Shown here piece by piece: positions 43,419-51,516 of a stretch of 64,000 nucleotides of DNA. The stretch's first letter is position 1, and each line of letters opens with the position of its first letter. This stretch comes from Mycolicibacterium duvalii (GTDB taxonomy: Bacteria > Actinomycetota > Actinomycetes > Mycobacteriales > Mycobacteriaceae): NCBI RefSeq assembly GCF_010726645.1, contig NZ_AP022563.1, positions 3,844,001-3,908,000 on the forward strand. Direction: 5' to 3'. The notes below the pieces were generated by a model. The model was not told where the DNA came from, searched no databases, and saw only the letters and a list, made by a program, of their open reading frames with translations. The translations under genes were made by a program, and so were the position numbers.

Positions 43419-44194
43419 CAGATCGGCAGCCTCACGTCGCTGACGAAGGCGTCGCGGATCCAGGACACGAACTCGTTCCACAGCCCCGTCACCAGCGCGG
43501 TGCCCACCACGATGAGCAGGATGCCGCCGAAGATCTGGATGGTGCGGGTGTGGCGGCGCAACCAGCCCAGCCCGGTGACCGCCCGCGACGAGCCGAACGC
43601 CAGCAGCACGAACGGGATACCCAGCCCCAAACAGTAGGCCAGCACCAGAACCACACCGCGGGCCACGTTGGCGCCCTCGGTGGCCGACGCCACCGCGATG
43701 ACGCCGGTCAGTGTGGGCCCCAGACACGGCGTCCAGCCCAGCGCGAACACCGCTCCCAGCAGCGGCGCGCCGGCCAGCGTGGAGATCTGCCGCGGCACGA
43801 AGCGGGTGTCGCGCTGCAGCACCGGGACCAGGCCGATGAACACCAGCCCCATGAAGATGGTGACCACCCCGCCGATGCGTTGCAGCAGCAACTGGTTGGT
43901 GATCAGCGTGGTCGTCATCCCCAGCACCGCGACGGTGCCCATCACGAACACCACCGTGAACCCGGCGACGAACAACGCCGCCGCACCGGCCACCCGCAAC
44001 CGGCTGCGGCGCACCGCGACGGCGCCGGGGTGCTCCTGCACCCCGACCACCGCGGCCAGGTAGGACAGATAGCCGGGCACCAGCGGCACCACGCACGGCG
44101 ACGCGAACGACACCAGCCCGGCCAGCACGCTGACCGCCATCGCCAGCAGCACCGGCCCGGTGGCGGTCAGTTGGTCGAGCTGATCGAGGTTCAC
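43418..44194 (-). CDS. ccdA: Thiol-disulfide transporter CcdA
   Basis: 258-residue protein with six spans that passes electrons from cytoplasmic thioredoxin to the TlpA-type reductase outside the membrane. Active Cys residues are in SFASPCVVPLVPGYLSYL and GWTPCLGPTLTGV. Overlaps the TlpA gene by ATGA and resB by one base. Corresponds to Rv0527. Part of system II cytochrome c maturation. Confidence 0.93.
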   Translation of the reverse strand: MNLDQLDQLTATGPVLLAMAVSVLAGLVSFASPCVVPLVPGYLSYLAAVVGVQEHPGAVAVRRSRLRVAGAAALFVAGFTVVFVMGTVAVLGMTTTLITNQLLLQRIGGVVTIFMGLVFIGLVPVLQRDTRFVPRQISTLAGAPLLGAVFALGWTPCLGPTLTGVIAVASATEGANVARGVVLVLAYCLGLGIPFVLLAFGSSRAVTGLGWLRRHTRTIQIFGGILLIVVGTALVTGLWNEFVSWIRDAFVSDVRLPI

Positions 44195-44793
44195 TGCTCC
44201 GCGGCCACCCGTTCGACGACCGGCTGCAGGTCTTCGGCCAGCAGCTCCCGCAGGAAGACCGCCGCGACCCGGTGGGAGCGGTCGAGCACCACCGTCGACG
44301 GGATGACGGTGGTCGGATATCGCCCGCCGAACGCGATGAGCGTGCGCATCGGCGGGTCGTAGATCGACGGGAACGTCACGCCGCGGTCGACGATGAAGTC
44401 ACGCGGGGCGTCGATGTTGTTGTCGCGCACGTCGATTCCGAGGAACGCGACACCCTGGTCGCGGGTGGCCTGATAGACCTGCTGCAGTTCGGTGATCTCG
44501 GTGCGGCACGGCCCGCACCACTGCCCCCAGATGTTGATCACCACCACCTGGCCGGCGAAGTCGTCGAGGGAGATGGTCCGGTCGGTGTCCATCAGGTCGG
44601 GTCCCGACAGCGGACCCGGTGTGCCGCGGTCGGCCGGCGGGTCGTAGAAGATGTCGGTCTTGCCGCCGGGGGCGACGAACTCGAAGGTGCCGCCCTGGGC
44701 GACGGCGTCGGTGCCGGTGGAACATCCGGTCAGCACGAGAGTGGCCACGCACACCGTGACCAGCGCGCGCCGTAGCACCCCCAGCCGGCTCAC
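44191..44793 (-). CDS. TlpA/ResA-type thioredoxin lipoprotein
   Basis: 200-residue membrane-anchored thiol reductase that keeps apocytochrome Cys reduced for heme attachment. A signal segment ending in a lipobox LTGC (Cys23 or so) precedes a thioredoxin domain with active site WGQWCGPCRTEI near 90-101. The GTG start at 44793 overlaps the phosphoglycerate mutase stop; the much longer upstream frame is shadow. Counterpart of Rv0526. Confidence 0.9.
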   Translation of the reverse strand: MSRLGVLRRALVTVCVATLVLTGCSTGTDAVAQGGTFEFVAPGGKTDIFYDPPADRGTPGPLSGPDLMDTDRTISLDDFAGQVVVINIWGQWCGPCRTEITELQQVYQATRDQGVAFLGIDVRDNNIDAPRDFIVDRGVTFPSIYDPPMRTLIAFGGRYPTTVIPSTVVLDRSHRVAAVFLRELLAEDLQPVVERVAAEQ

Positions 44794-45419
44794 CGGCCGG
44801 CCAACTCCGCGTACCCCCAGCCGACGTAGACATCCCCGTGGAAGTAGAACGACGTCACCGAGGCCAGGTTGCACAGCCGCCGCGTCGGGAAGTGGTGCAG
44901 CGGAGCACCGGTCATCGCCCGCCGCAGCGTCTCGACCGGAAGCTGGTGGCTGACACACACCGCCTCGTGGCCGGCGGCGGCCTGACGCGCGCGGCCCACC
45001 GCGCGCCGCATCCGCGCGGCGATATCGGTGTAGGGCTCCCCCCACGACGGGCTGCGGGGATTGCGCAGATGCCACCAGTTGCGTGGATCGCGCAGCGCCC
45101 CGTCGCCGGGCGAAACCCGTTGCCCCTGGAACACGTTCAGCGATTCGATGAGCTCGTCGTCGGTGGCGATGTCCAGGCCGTGTCGACGGGCGATGGGCGC
45201 CGCGGTCTCCTGGGCCCGCTCCAGCGGGGAGGCCACCACGTGGGCGATGTCGCGGTGGGCCAGCCAGTCGGCGACCGCGGCGGCCTGCGCCTGGCCCCGT
45301 TCGGACAGGTGATAGTCCGGCAGCCGGCCGTAGAGGATCTGGTCGGGGTTGTGCACCTCGCCGTGGCGCATCACGTGGACCACAGTCTTGGCCACTGCGG
45401 TGTCGGAAGTTTCGGTCAT
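44790..45419 (-). CDS. Histidine phosphatase (phosphoglycerate mutase family)
   Basis: 209-residue histidine phosphatase with the RHGE motif (VMRHGEVHNP) near residue 17 and SPLERAQETA, plus the second catalytic His in CVSHQLPVE. Not likely a glycolytic mutase because of its operon and length; probably a small-molecule or protein phosphatase. ATG at 45419 overlaps hemL by ATGA. Counterpart of Rv0525. Confidence 0.9.
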   Translation of the reverse strand: MTETSDTAVAKTVVHVMRHGEVHNPDQILYGRLPDYHLSERGQAQAAAVADWLAHRDIAHVVASPLERAQETAAPIARRHGLDIATDDELIESLNVFQGQRVSPGDGALRDPRNWWHLRNPRSPSWGEPYTDIAARMRRAVGRARQAAAGHEAVCVSHQLPVETLRRAMTGAPLHHFPTRRLCNLASVTSFYFHGDVYVGWGYAELAGR

Positions 45420-46720
45420 GCGGGTTTCTGCACCTCCGCGGCGGCACGCGCGGCGCCGGGCAGCGCCGCGGCGATGCGGTCGAACGCACCGTCGTCGAGC
45501 GCGGTCGAGACGAACCAGGCTTCGTAAGCACTCGGCGGCGGATACACCCCGGCGTCGAGCAGGCTGTGGAAGAACGCGGGGAACCGCCACGTGTCGGTGG
45601 CCCGCGCGGCCGCGTAATCGGTGACCGGTTGATCACCGAAGAACACGCTGAACATGTTGCCGGCCCGCGGAATCTGATATGCCACACCCGCTTCGGTCAG
45701 AGCGGCACCGATCAGCGTGACCAGCCGGTCGGCGTTGGCGTCCAGTAGGGCGTACGCGTCGTCGTCGGCGGCGCGCAGCGTGGCCAGCCCGGCGGCCATC
45801 GCCACCGGGTTCCCCGACAGCGTGCCCGCCTGGTACACCGGGCCCAGCGGCGCGAGCCGGCCCATCACCTCGGCCGAGCCGCCGAACGCGGCGGCCGGCA
45901 GCCCGCCACTCATCACCTTGCCGAAGGTGAACAGGTCGGCGTCGACCGGATCCACGCCGTACCAGCCCGACCGGCTGACCCGGAACCCGGTCATCACCTC
46001 GTCGACGATCAACAGGGCCCCGTGCGCGGCGGTGATACGGCGTAACGCGGCGTTGAAGCCGGGCAGCGGCGGCACCACGCCCATGTTGCCGGGGCTGGCC
46101 TCGGTGATGACGCACGCGATGTCCGCCCCGGCCCGGTCGAAGACCTCGGCGACGGCGGCTTCGTCGTTGTAGGGCAGCACGATGGTGTCGGCCGCGGCCG
46201 CGCCCGTGACGCCCGGCGAGGACGGCAGACCCAGCGTCGCGACCCCGGAGCCGGCGTCGGCCAGCAGCGCGTCGCTGTGTCCGTGGTAGCAGCCCGAGAA
46301 CTTCACGATCTTGGGCCGGCCGGTGTACCCGCGGGCCAGCCGGATCGCGCTCATGGTGGCCTCGGTACCTGAGTTCACCAGCCGCAACCGCTCGACGGGG
46401 GCAACTCGGTCGATGATCTCGGCGGCCAGCTCGGACTCCGACGGCGTCGGCGCGCCGAAGCTCAACCCGTCGGCGGCGGCCCGCTGCACCGCCTCGACGA
46501 CGGCGGGGTGCGCGTGGCCCAGGATCATCGGCCCCCAGGAGCACACCAGGTCGACGTAGCGGTTACCGTCGGCGTCGGTCAGCTCGCAGCCCTTGGCCGA
46601 CGTGATGAACCGCGGGGTGCCGCCGACCGAGGAGAATGCGCGCACCGGGGAGTTCACCCCGCCCGGGATGAGGGCGGACGCGTCGGCGAACAGCTTCGCG
46701 GACGCCTCGGTTCTGCTCAT
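45416..46720 (-). CDS. hemL: Glutamate-1-semialdehyde 2,1-aminomutase
   Basis: 434-residue PLP enzyme making 5-aminolevulinate from glutamate semialdehyde, the step after HemA in the C5 heme pathway. The PLP lysine is K268 in TFGKVMSGG, and VNSGTEATMSAIRLAR and EVMTGFR supply the cofactor pocket. It starts the hemL-PGM-TlpA-ccdA-resB-ccsB operon, so heme supply and cytochrome c assembly are co-transcribed. A palindrome like BlaI/CopY sites sits 34 bases upstream. Confidence 0.95.
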   Translation of the reverse strand: MSRTEASAKLFADASALIPGGVNSPVRAFSSVGGTPRFITSAKGCELTDADGNRYVDLVCSWGPMILGHAHPAVVEAVQRAAADGLSFGAPTPSESELAAEIIDRVAPVERLRLVNSGTEATMSAIRLARGYTGRPKIVKFSGCYHGHSDALLADAGSGVATLGLPSSPGVTGAAAADTIVLPYNDEAAVAEVFDRAGADIACVITEASPGNMGVVPPLPGFNAALRRITAAHGALLIVDEVMTGFRVSRSGWYGVDPVDADLFTFGKVMSGGLPAAAFGGSAEVMGRLAPLGPVYQAGTLSGNPVAMAAGLATLRAADDDAYALLDANADRLVTLIGAALTEAGVAYQIPRAGNMFSVFFGDQPVTDYAAARATDTWRFPAFFHSLLDAGVYPPPSAYEAWFVSTALDDGAFDRIAAALPGAARAAAEVQKPA

Positions 46721-46753
46721 GCGACCAGTGTCCCAGCCGGGACAAAGGCGTCA

Positions 46754-46768
46754 ACTACAGGGTGTAGT
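46754..46768. promoter_or_regulatory. BlaI/CopY-like operator upstream of hemL
   Basis: ACTACA-GGG-TGTAGT is a perfect inverted repeat 34 bases upstream of the hemL ATG. Extended by one base each side it matches TACTACA-N3-TGTAGTA at 12 of 14 positions. The same pattern occurs at 50979-50995 before the copper operon. Members of the BlaI/CopY family bind TACA/TGTA half-sites. Confidence 0.45.
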
Positions 46769-46785
46769 GGTACCGCTCACGTGGG

Positions 46786-46929
46786 TTATGCGGGCTGCAC
46801 CTGCGTCATCTGCTTTTCGCAGCAGATCTCCCGGTGTTCCATCTCGGGCGGACAGGGACACGCTTTCTCGTAGACGAGCACCGCGCCGCATTCCTTGCAC
46901 TCGTATCGCTCGCCGGCACCTCGGGCCAT
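46786..46929 (-). CDS. Cysteine-rich 47-residue protein, putative metal-binding
   Basis: Not detectable by usual length cut-offs. The 47-residue reading frame MARGAGERYECKECGAVLV... contains six Cys in three pairs: Cys11/Cys14 (CKEC), Cys24/Cys26 (CPC) and Cys36/Cys37, plus His32 and three Met. The GGAGGTG Shine-Dalgarno lies six bases before the ATG. It ends the copper-type operon, downstream of the Dyp peroxidase (81-base gap with a hairpin, CGGCCC/GGGCCG, at 46976-46997). The pattern suggests a small zinc or copper binder, resembling desulforedoxin-type knuckles. Not the M. tuberculosis MymT sequence. Function unknown. Confidence 0.8.
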   Translation of the reverse strand: MARGAGERYECKECGAVLVYEKACPCPPEMEHREICCEKQMTQVQPA

Positions 46930-47010
46930 CGGACACCTCCGTCATCGGGTTTGTCAGTGTCCATCCTGACCGCCGCGGCCCGGCCGGAGAAGGGCCGAAG
47001 TTCCTCTCCA

Positions 47011-48219
47011 TCAGGCCAGCAGCGCCTCCCCGAGCGTCTGGCCCGGCTGCACACCGGGCAGGATGGCAAAGCTCGCCGAGCCGATCGTGGTGATCCACGG
47101 ATTGAGCCCGTCGGCGGCGGCGAGGCGCTCCTGCACCGGCACGAACTGCGTGGCCGGGTTCCTCTGATAGGTGGCGAAGAGCAGTCCGCTGTCGGTGGTC
47201 GCACCGGCCGCCGGCGGGTCGTCGTAGTTGTACGGCCGCCGCAGGAACCGCTCCCCGTCGCTGCGGGGATGCGCGAGCGCGATGTGGGAGTTGGGCGCGA
47301 TGACCGGGATGCCGCCCACCTGGGCACCGAAGTCGGGTGCGTCGGTCTCCTTCTGTCCGGTCAGCGGCGCGCCGGTGTCCAGCCGCCGCCCGACGACGAG
47401 CTCCTTGGCGTCTCGGCTGAGCTCGTCCCAGGTGTCCATCTCCGCCCGGATGCGGCGCAGCACCAGGACCGTCCCGCCGGCGAACCACCGCTGATCCGCC
47501 CCGTCATCCCACACCAACCGCTCGAACTCGGCGTCCTCGCGCAGGTTGGCGGTGCCGTCGACCTGGCCCATCAGGTTGCGCATGCTTCCGCCGGGGCGAC
47601 CGACACCGTGGGCGTTGCGGAAGCCCCGCTGCCGCCACCGCTGCCGGGTCATCGAGCGAACGCTCTTGAGCATGACCCGGCCGGCGTGCGCGAGGGCGAC
47701 GGGGTCGTCGGCGCACAGTTGCAGCAGCAGGTCGCCGCCGCACCACCGGGGGTCGAGTTCGTCGGTACCGAACGGCGGCAGCTCCGACAGCGTCGCGGGC
47801 CGCGTGTGGTTCAGACCGGCCCGGTCGAACGCGGATGCGCCCAACCCGACGGTGACGGTCAGCCGGGCCGGCTGCGCGGCGAGCTCGGGCTCGGTGTCCG
47901 CCAGCGCCGGCCGGCCCTGCGTCAGGCGCTCCGCGTCGGAGGTCCACAGCCGCAGGACCGCGCCGAGGGCGTCGCGCGCGTTGCGACCCGGCGGAGGCAC
48001 CAGATCCAACCCGACGAACTGGGCGTGCGCCTGCGGCACCGTCGCGACACCGCCCTGATGCCGTCCGTAGAACGGCTCCACGGAGGCGCCGACGTCCTCG
48101 ACGCGGCGGGACGGCGACGCGGTCGCGCACCCGGCCAGGCTCACGCCGGTCAGGGCGGCGGCACTCCCGGCGACGAAGTGCCGCCGGTTCACCGCCGCCC
48201 GTCGTGGCCGCTCAGCCAT
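47011..48219 (-). CDS. Dyp-type peroxidase, exported by Tat
   Basis: 402-residue dye-decolourising heme peroxidase. Twin-arginine signal NRRHFVAGS (Arg12-Arg13) and hydrophobic core end in LAGC at 28-31, so it may be a Tat lipoprotein. The Dyp motif GQVDGTAN carries the catalytic Asp, and the proximal heme His is expected near HIALAHP. The ATG at 48219 overlaps the PCu(A)C gene by eight bases. EfeB-like relatives handle heme or oxidise substrates with H2O2. Location in a copper-like operon suggests a role in metal or redox stress. Confidence 0.88.
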   Translation of the reverse strand: MAERPRRAAVNRRHFVAGSAAALTGVSLAGCATASPSRRVEDVGASVEPFYGRHQGGVATVPQAHAQFVGLDLVPPPGRNARDALGAVLRLWTSDAERLTQGRPALADTEPELAAQPARLTVTVGLGASAFDRAGLNHTRPATLSELPPFGTDELDPRWCGGDLLLQLCADDPVALAHAGRVMLKSVRSMTRQRWRQRGFRNAHGVGRPGGSMRNLMGQVDGTANLREDAEFERLVWDDGADQRWFAGGTVLVLRRIRAEMDTWDELSRDAKELVVGRRLDTGAPLTGQKETDAPDFGAQVGGIPVIAPNSHIALAHPRSDGERFLRRPYNYDDPPAAGATTDSGLLFATYQRNPATQFVPVQERLAAADGLNPWITTIGSASFAILPGVQPGQTLGEALLA

Positions 48220-48748
48220 GGTGGTGCGGCGCCCCCTCGGCACCGGCATCGGGACGGTAGTCCTCGTGCCCACCGGCGAAGTCACGCACCTGAGCGGTGA
48301 ATGGCAACGTCGATCCATCGGCGAACTCCAGGATCACCTCGACGTCGGCACCCGGCAGCAGCGGCTGGGTCAGGTCCATCAGCATCAGGTGGTCCCCGCC
48401 GGGGATCAGCTCCCGCGTCTGCCCTGCGGGCACGGTCAGACCGCCGTCCTTCGGCTGCATGGTCATCGTTCCCGCGGCGTCGGGCACCACCTCGTGGACC
48501 TCGACACGCGCGGCCTGCGGGGAACTGCCGCCGACCACACGCGCCTCCCCCGGGCCGTCGTTGCCGACACTGCCGAACACCGCGGTCATCGCGCCGCGCT
48601 CGGCCGCCCCGGCCCACTGATTGCTCACCGCCACGTTGTCCGCCATCGGTGCCGACGGCTGATCCTGCGACGTGCACGCCGACGTCAGCAGCACGGCTGA
48701 AAAAGCCAGTCCGGCAACAGAACTACGAATCATGCTGCGCACCTTCAT
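48212..48748 (-). CDS. Copper chaperone PCu(A)C family
   Basis: 178-residue exported protein with signal peptide ending near LLTSACTSQ (possible lipoprotein). The DUF461/PCu(A)C copper motif is intact: VHEVVPDAAGTMTMQP and, 20-odd residues on, GGDHLMLMD, giving the H(M)x10Mx21HxM pattern. A His-rich tail (APHHHG) ends the protein. It delivers Cu(I) to CuA or CuB sites of cytochrome oxidase. Overlaps PepSY by ATGA and Dyp by eight bases. Confidence 0.92.
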   Translation of the reverse strand: MKVRSMIRSSVAGLAFSAVLLTSACTSQDQPSAPMADNVAVSNQWAGAAERGAMTAVFGSVGNDGPGEARVVGGSSPQAARVEVHEVVPDAAGTMTMQPKDGGLTVPAGQTRELIPGGDHLMLMDLTQPLLPGADVEVILEFADGSTLPFTAQVRDFAGGHEDYRPDAGAEGAPHHHG

Positions 48749-50322
48749 TTCTTGTCTCCTGACAGTTGTGCATCGACGAGCGTCACGGACTCGTCGATGT
48801 CTGGGGATTCGGATTCGCGGATCCGGCGTCTACGGGCGAGCAGCGCCTCGAGCGCCAGCACCACGAGCAGTGAGACACCGAAGACGGGGAAGAGCACGCT
48901 TAGGCCGAGCGCGAGTGTGACGACGAGAAGAACTGCACGGCGGGGTGTTTCGACTCGGTCGGCCGAGCCGGTCGGGGCCGGCAGACCGGTCCCGCCCGCC
49001 GGACGCCGTTTCCACCACATCAAGACACCGGTGAGCACGCTGAGCAGCACGGCCAGACAGGCGACCGTCGCGAGGATGCGGGTCAGGACCCCGTACTGGT
49101 GGCCCATGTGCATCGCGATGCCGAAACTGGTCAGCCGCGACAGGGCGCCGTCTTGTGTTGCGGTCGCGTTGGTGATCGTCTGACCGGTGAACTGGTTGAG
49201 GTAGAGGGTGCGCTGCTCGGAAACCTTCTGCGGCCACGCGTTGACCACGGTGTAGCTGCCGTACACCGTGTCCCCGTCGACGCTCGAGTCCGACGGCGGA
49301 ATGATGGCGTAACCGGGGACCATGTGCTCCCCCTTGGCGATCCGGTCGACATCGGCGAATGAGAGTCGTTGCGGGACCGAGCCGTCGGGCACCGAGGCGT
49401 AGACGGGGTCGTCGGCGGCCGTCCACGCGATGCGCCGGCCCAACCGGTCGTGGTCGCCCATCGCCGCCGGGGTCGACGGCGCGTCGATCTGCGTCGACGG
49501 CGCGACGGTGGATGAGAAGGCCCGCCAATTCTCGCCCCAGTACCTCGACCACGTCATCCCCGACAGCACGTAGCCGACGAGGACGACGGCGATGACGACG
49601 CCGGTCAACGCGTGCACGTCCCGCCACCGGACCCGACCGCCGCGCCGCCACCGCACCGTCAGCAGCGGTTTGGCCGCTTCGATCGCGCGGGGCCACCACA
49701 GATAGATCCCGCTGGCCAGCAGGACCAGGATCCAGACCGCGGTCAGCTCCATCCAGAGGTTGCCGATCCCCACCGGGATGGTGGCGTCCGGATAGGCCGA
49801 CGGGTCGATGAGATGTCCGAGCGAGGGCAGTTGCGCCTGGGGGGCGTCGTTGCCGAACATCCGGTGTACCTGGTTGGCCCAGCCCACCAGCCCGGACAGC
49901 TCGCTGCGCTGCCCGAGGTAGTCGCCGGTGTACGGGTCGACGAACACCTGCGTGACGTTGCCTTCGGCGGCCGGGTACGCCGCCGCGTCGGGCGGCAGGA
50001 AGTCCACCCGGGTCGAACGTCCCGGCTCTGGCGGCGGGGTCACCGCGTCGACGGTGTAGTCGACGGCGACGTGCTCTCGGGCTGTGGCGACCTGTTCGTC
50101 GAGCCCGACGGTGTCGCCGCGTGGCTCGACGATGAACAGTGAGCGGTTCAGCCAGTTGTCCAGCGGTTGGCTGTAGAGGATGACCAGGCCCGAACAGGCG
50201 AGGATCACCAGGGCCGGCGCGGTGAACAGCGCGACCCAGAAGTGGATCCGCCAGATCCGGCGGAGGACGGCGGCATTGCCGCGGCGGTTGACGGGGACAG
50301 GAGTTGATTCAGATGTGGCCAC
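48745..50322 (-). CDS. PepSY-associated TM protein
   Basis: 525-residue membrane protein of the PepSY/PiuB family with four main spans: about 26-48, 190-212, 238-260 and 410-430, and further segments near 465-490. The outer domains (about 60-150 and 270-390) carry PepSY units, such as YTGDYLGQRSELSGLVGWANQVHRMFG. Relatives take part in iron or copper handling or act as ferric/cupric reductases. GTG start at 50322 is preceded by no strong ribosome site. Confidence 0.88.
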   Translation of the reverse strand: MATSESTPVPVNRRGNAAVLRRIWRIHFWVALFTAPALVILACSGLVILYSQPLDNWLNRSLFIVEPRGDTVGLDEQVATAREHVAVDYTVDAVTPPPEPGRSTRVDFLPPDAAAYPAAEGNVTQVFVDPYTGDYLGQRSELSGLVGWANQVHRMFGNDAPQAQLPSLGHLIDPSAYPDATIPVGIGNLWMELTAVWILVLLASGIYLWWPRAIEAAKPLLTVRWRRGGRVRWRDVHALTGVVIAVVLVGYVLSGMTWSRYWGENWRAFSSTVAPSTQIDAPSTPAAMGDHDRLGRRIAWTAADDPVYASVPDGSVPQRLSFADVDRIAKGEHMVPGYAIIPPSDSSVDGDTVYGSYTVVNAWPQKVSEQRTLYLNQFTGQTITNATATQDGALSRLTSFGIAMHMGHQYGVLTRILATVACLAVLLSVLTGVLMWWKRRPAGGTGLPAPTGSADRVETPRRAVLLVVTLALGLSVLFPVFGVSLLVVLALEALLARRRRIRESESPDIDESVTLVDAQLSGDKK

Positions 50323-50428
50323 AGTGGCGTGTTCTTTCGACGGAAGGCAAAAGGGCGCGGACTCGACAGGTCGACGCGCGAGCGCCGCGCGGGGTCACCG
50401 CGCGGTGTGAGGGAAGTGGTTCGGACCG

Positions 50429-50956
50429 CTACGCGAGCGGCGGCGCGCGCATACCGAGGCCGGAAGCCCACAGCACCGACTGCGCGAAGGACTGCCGGGG
50501 CTCGGCGGGGCGCCGCGGCGCGGCCGGTTGCCGCCGGGCCGTGGCGAACAGCCGCAGCCAGCACAGCACCGAGACGCAGACCAGGTAGAGGTATTCGACG
50601 ACGCTGATCGCGGCACCCAGCAGCACGGCACCGGCCAGGTGCGCGGCGGCCATCGACCAGGTCACGCCGAGTCCACCGTGGTGATGACCCGCGGCCACCA
50701 CCAAGGTGAGGTGACCGAGCGCCTGCGCGGTGAGCAGGCCGCCGGTGATGGCGGTGAACCGGGCACCGCGGCCGTCCAGGACGGCGCCGGCGAGGATCGC
50801 ACCGACCACGGCGCAGACGAGCCCTACCAGCAACAGTGCCGACCCCGCGGGAAGCGTGCCGCCGGCCGCGGCGTGCGCGCCGCTGGTGATCACGGCCGAG
50901 CACCCACCCACCAGCGCGCCGCGTAGCCCGCGCGCGCGTGTTCGGGGTGTGGTCAC
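50429..50956 (-). CDS. His-containing polytopic membrane protein of copper operon
   Basis: 175-residue protein with four hydrophobic segments (about 10-30, 38-60, 65-88, 95-128) and a GHHHGG cluster near residue 90, suited to metal binding. An Arg/Pro-rich tail follows. It is the first gene of the copper-type operon, 106 bases before the PepSY gene. A palindrome matching the hemL site is just upstream of its GTG. Family not recognised. Confidence 0.75.
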   Translation of the reverse strand: MTTPRTRARGLRGALVGGCSAVITSGAHAAAGGTLPAGSALLLVGLVCAVVGAILAGAVLDGRGARFTAITGGLLTAQALGHLTLVVAAGHHHGGLGVTWSMAAAHLAGAVLLGAAISVVEYLYLVCVSVLCWLRLFATARRQPAAPRRPAEPRQSFAQSVLWASGLGMRAPPLA

Positions 50957-50978
50957 GTCTGGACCCTACCCCCGCATC

Positions 50979-50995
50979 TACTACAACGCCTAGTA
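50979..50995. promoter_or_regulatory. BlaI/CopY-like operator upstream of copper operon
   Basis: TACTACA-ACG-CCTAGTA matches TACTACA-N3-TGTAGTA in 12 of 14 positions; the larger form TCTACTA-N7-TAGTAGA (50977-50997) is a perfect inverted repeat. It lies 22 bases upstream of the GTG at 50956. Confidence 0.5.
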
Positions 50996-51011
50996 GAGCA
51001 GGGAGGCGGAT

Positions 51012-51395
51012 TCACTCCGGCCTGAGCGCGAACGTGGGGTGATCCGCGTCCGCCGGCAACTGTTTCCAGTAGCCTTCGACGACTTTGCCGGCCAGCGGCC
51101 GGTAAGCGGCGATGATCGGCGCGCGCTCGGCGACGGGCACCTCGGTGGCGACGTACTCGGTGTCGCCGAGGCGCACACGGGGGTCGGCGCGGACGTTCTT
51201 CACCCACTCGGCCTCGCCGCGCGTTGACACCAGGTACTTGACCCCGCCCACCTCGGGCACGACAACGGGGATTCGCTGTGGCTGTTTGCTCACGCGCCTG
51301 GTCACCGTCAACGTCTGACTGTGGCCGACCCCGGTCGCCATGGCCACCCGGTTGAAGATCGCGCGCACGAACCACGGCGGCTTGAGGTAGGCCAT
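51012..51395 (-). CDS. Deazaflavin-type nitroreductase family protein (DUF385)
   Basis: 127-residue split beta-barrel protein. MAYLKPPWFVRAIFNRVAMATG is the typical hydrophobic N-terminus, then TLTVTRRVSKQPQRIPVVVPEVGG and AEWVKNVRADPRVRLGD. Similar to the Ddn/DUF385 protein at 15525, with which it shares the fold only. ATG at 51395; the open frame runs on upstream but lacks similarity. Located 121 bases downstream of the P450 gene, in the same direction. Confidence 0.82.
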   Translation of the reverse strand: MAYLKPPWFVRAIFNRVAMATGVGHSQTLTVTRRVSKQPQRIPVVVPEVGGVKYLVSTRGEAEWVKNVRADPRVRLGDTEYVATEVPVAERAPIIAAYRPLAGKVVEGYWKQLPADADHPTFALRPE

Positions 51396-51516
51396 GACGA
51401 CAAGTGTCACCGCGCCGACGGCCGACTGCAACGCTTCGGCGGCAGTGGGGTGAGGGCGGCAAACCGGCTTGTTCATCGCCGCCAGCGCATTCTGGGCGGT
51501 TGGCCGCGCGGCCGGA

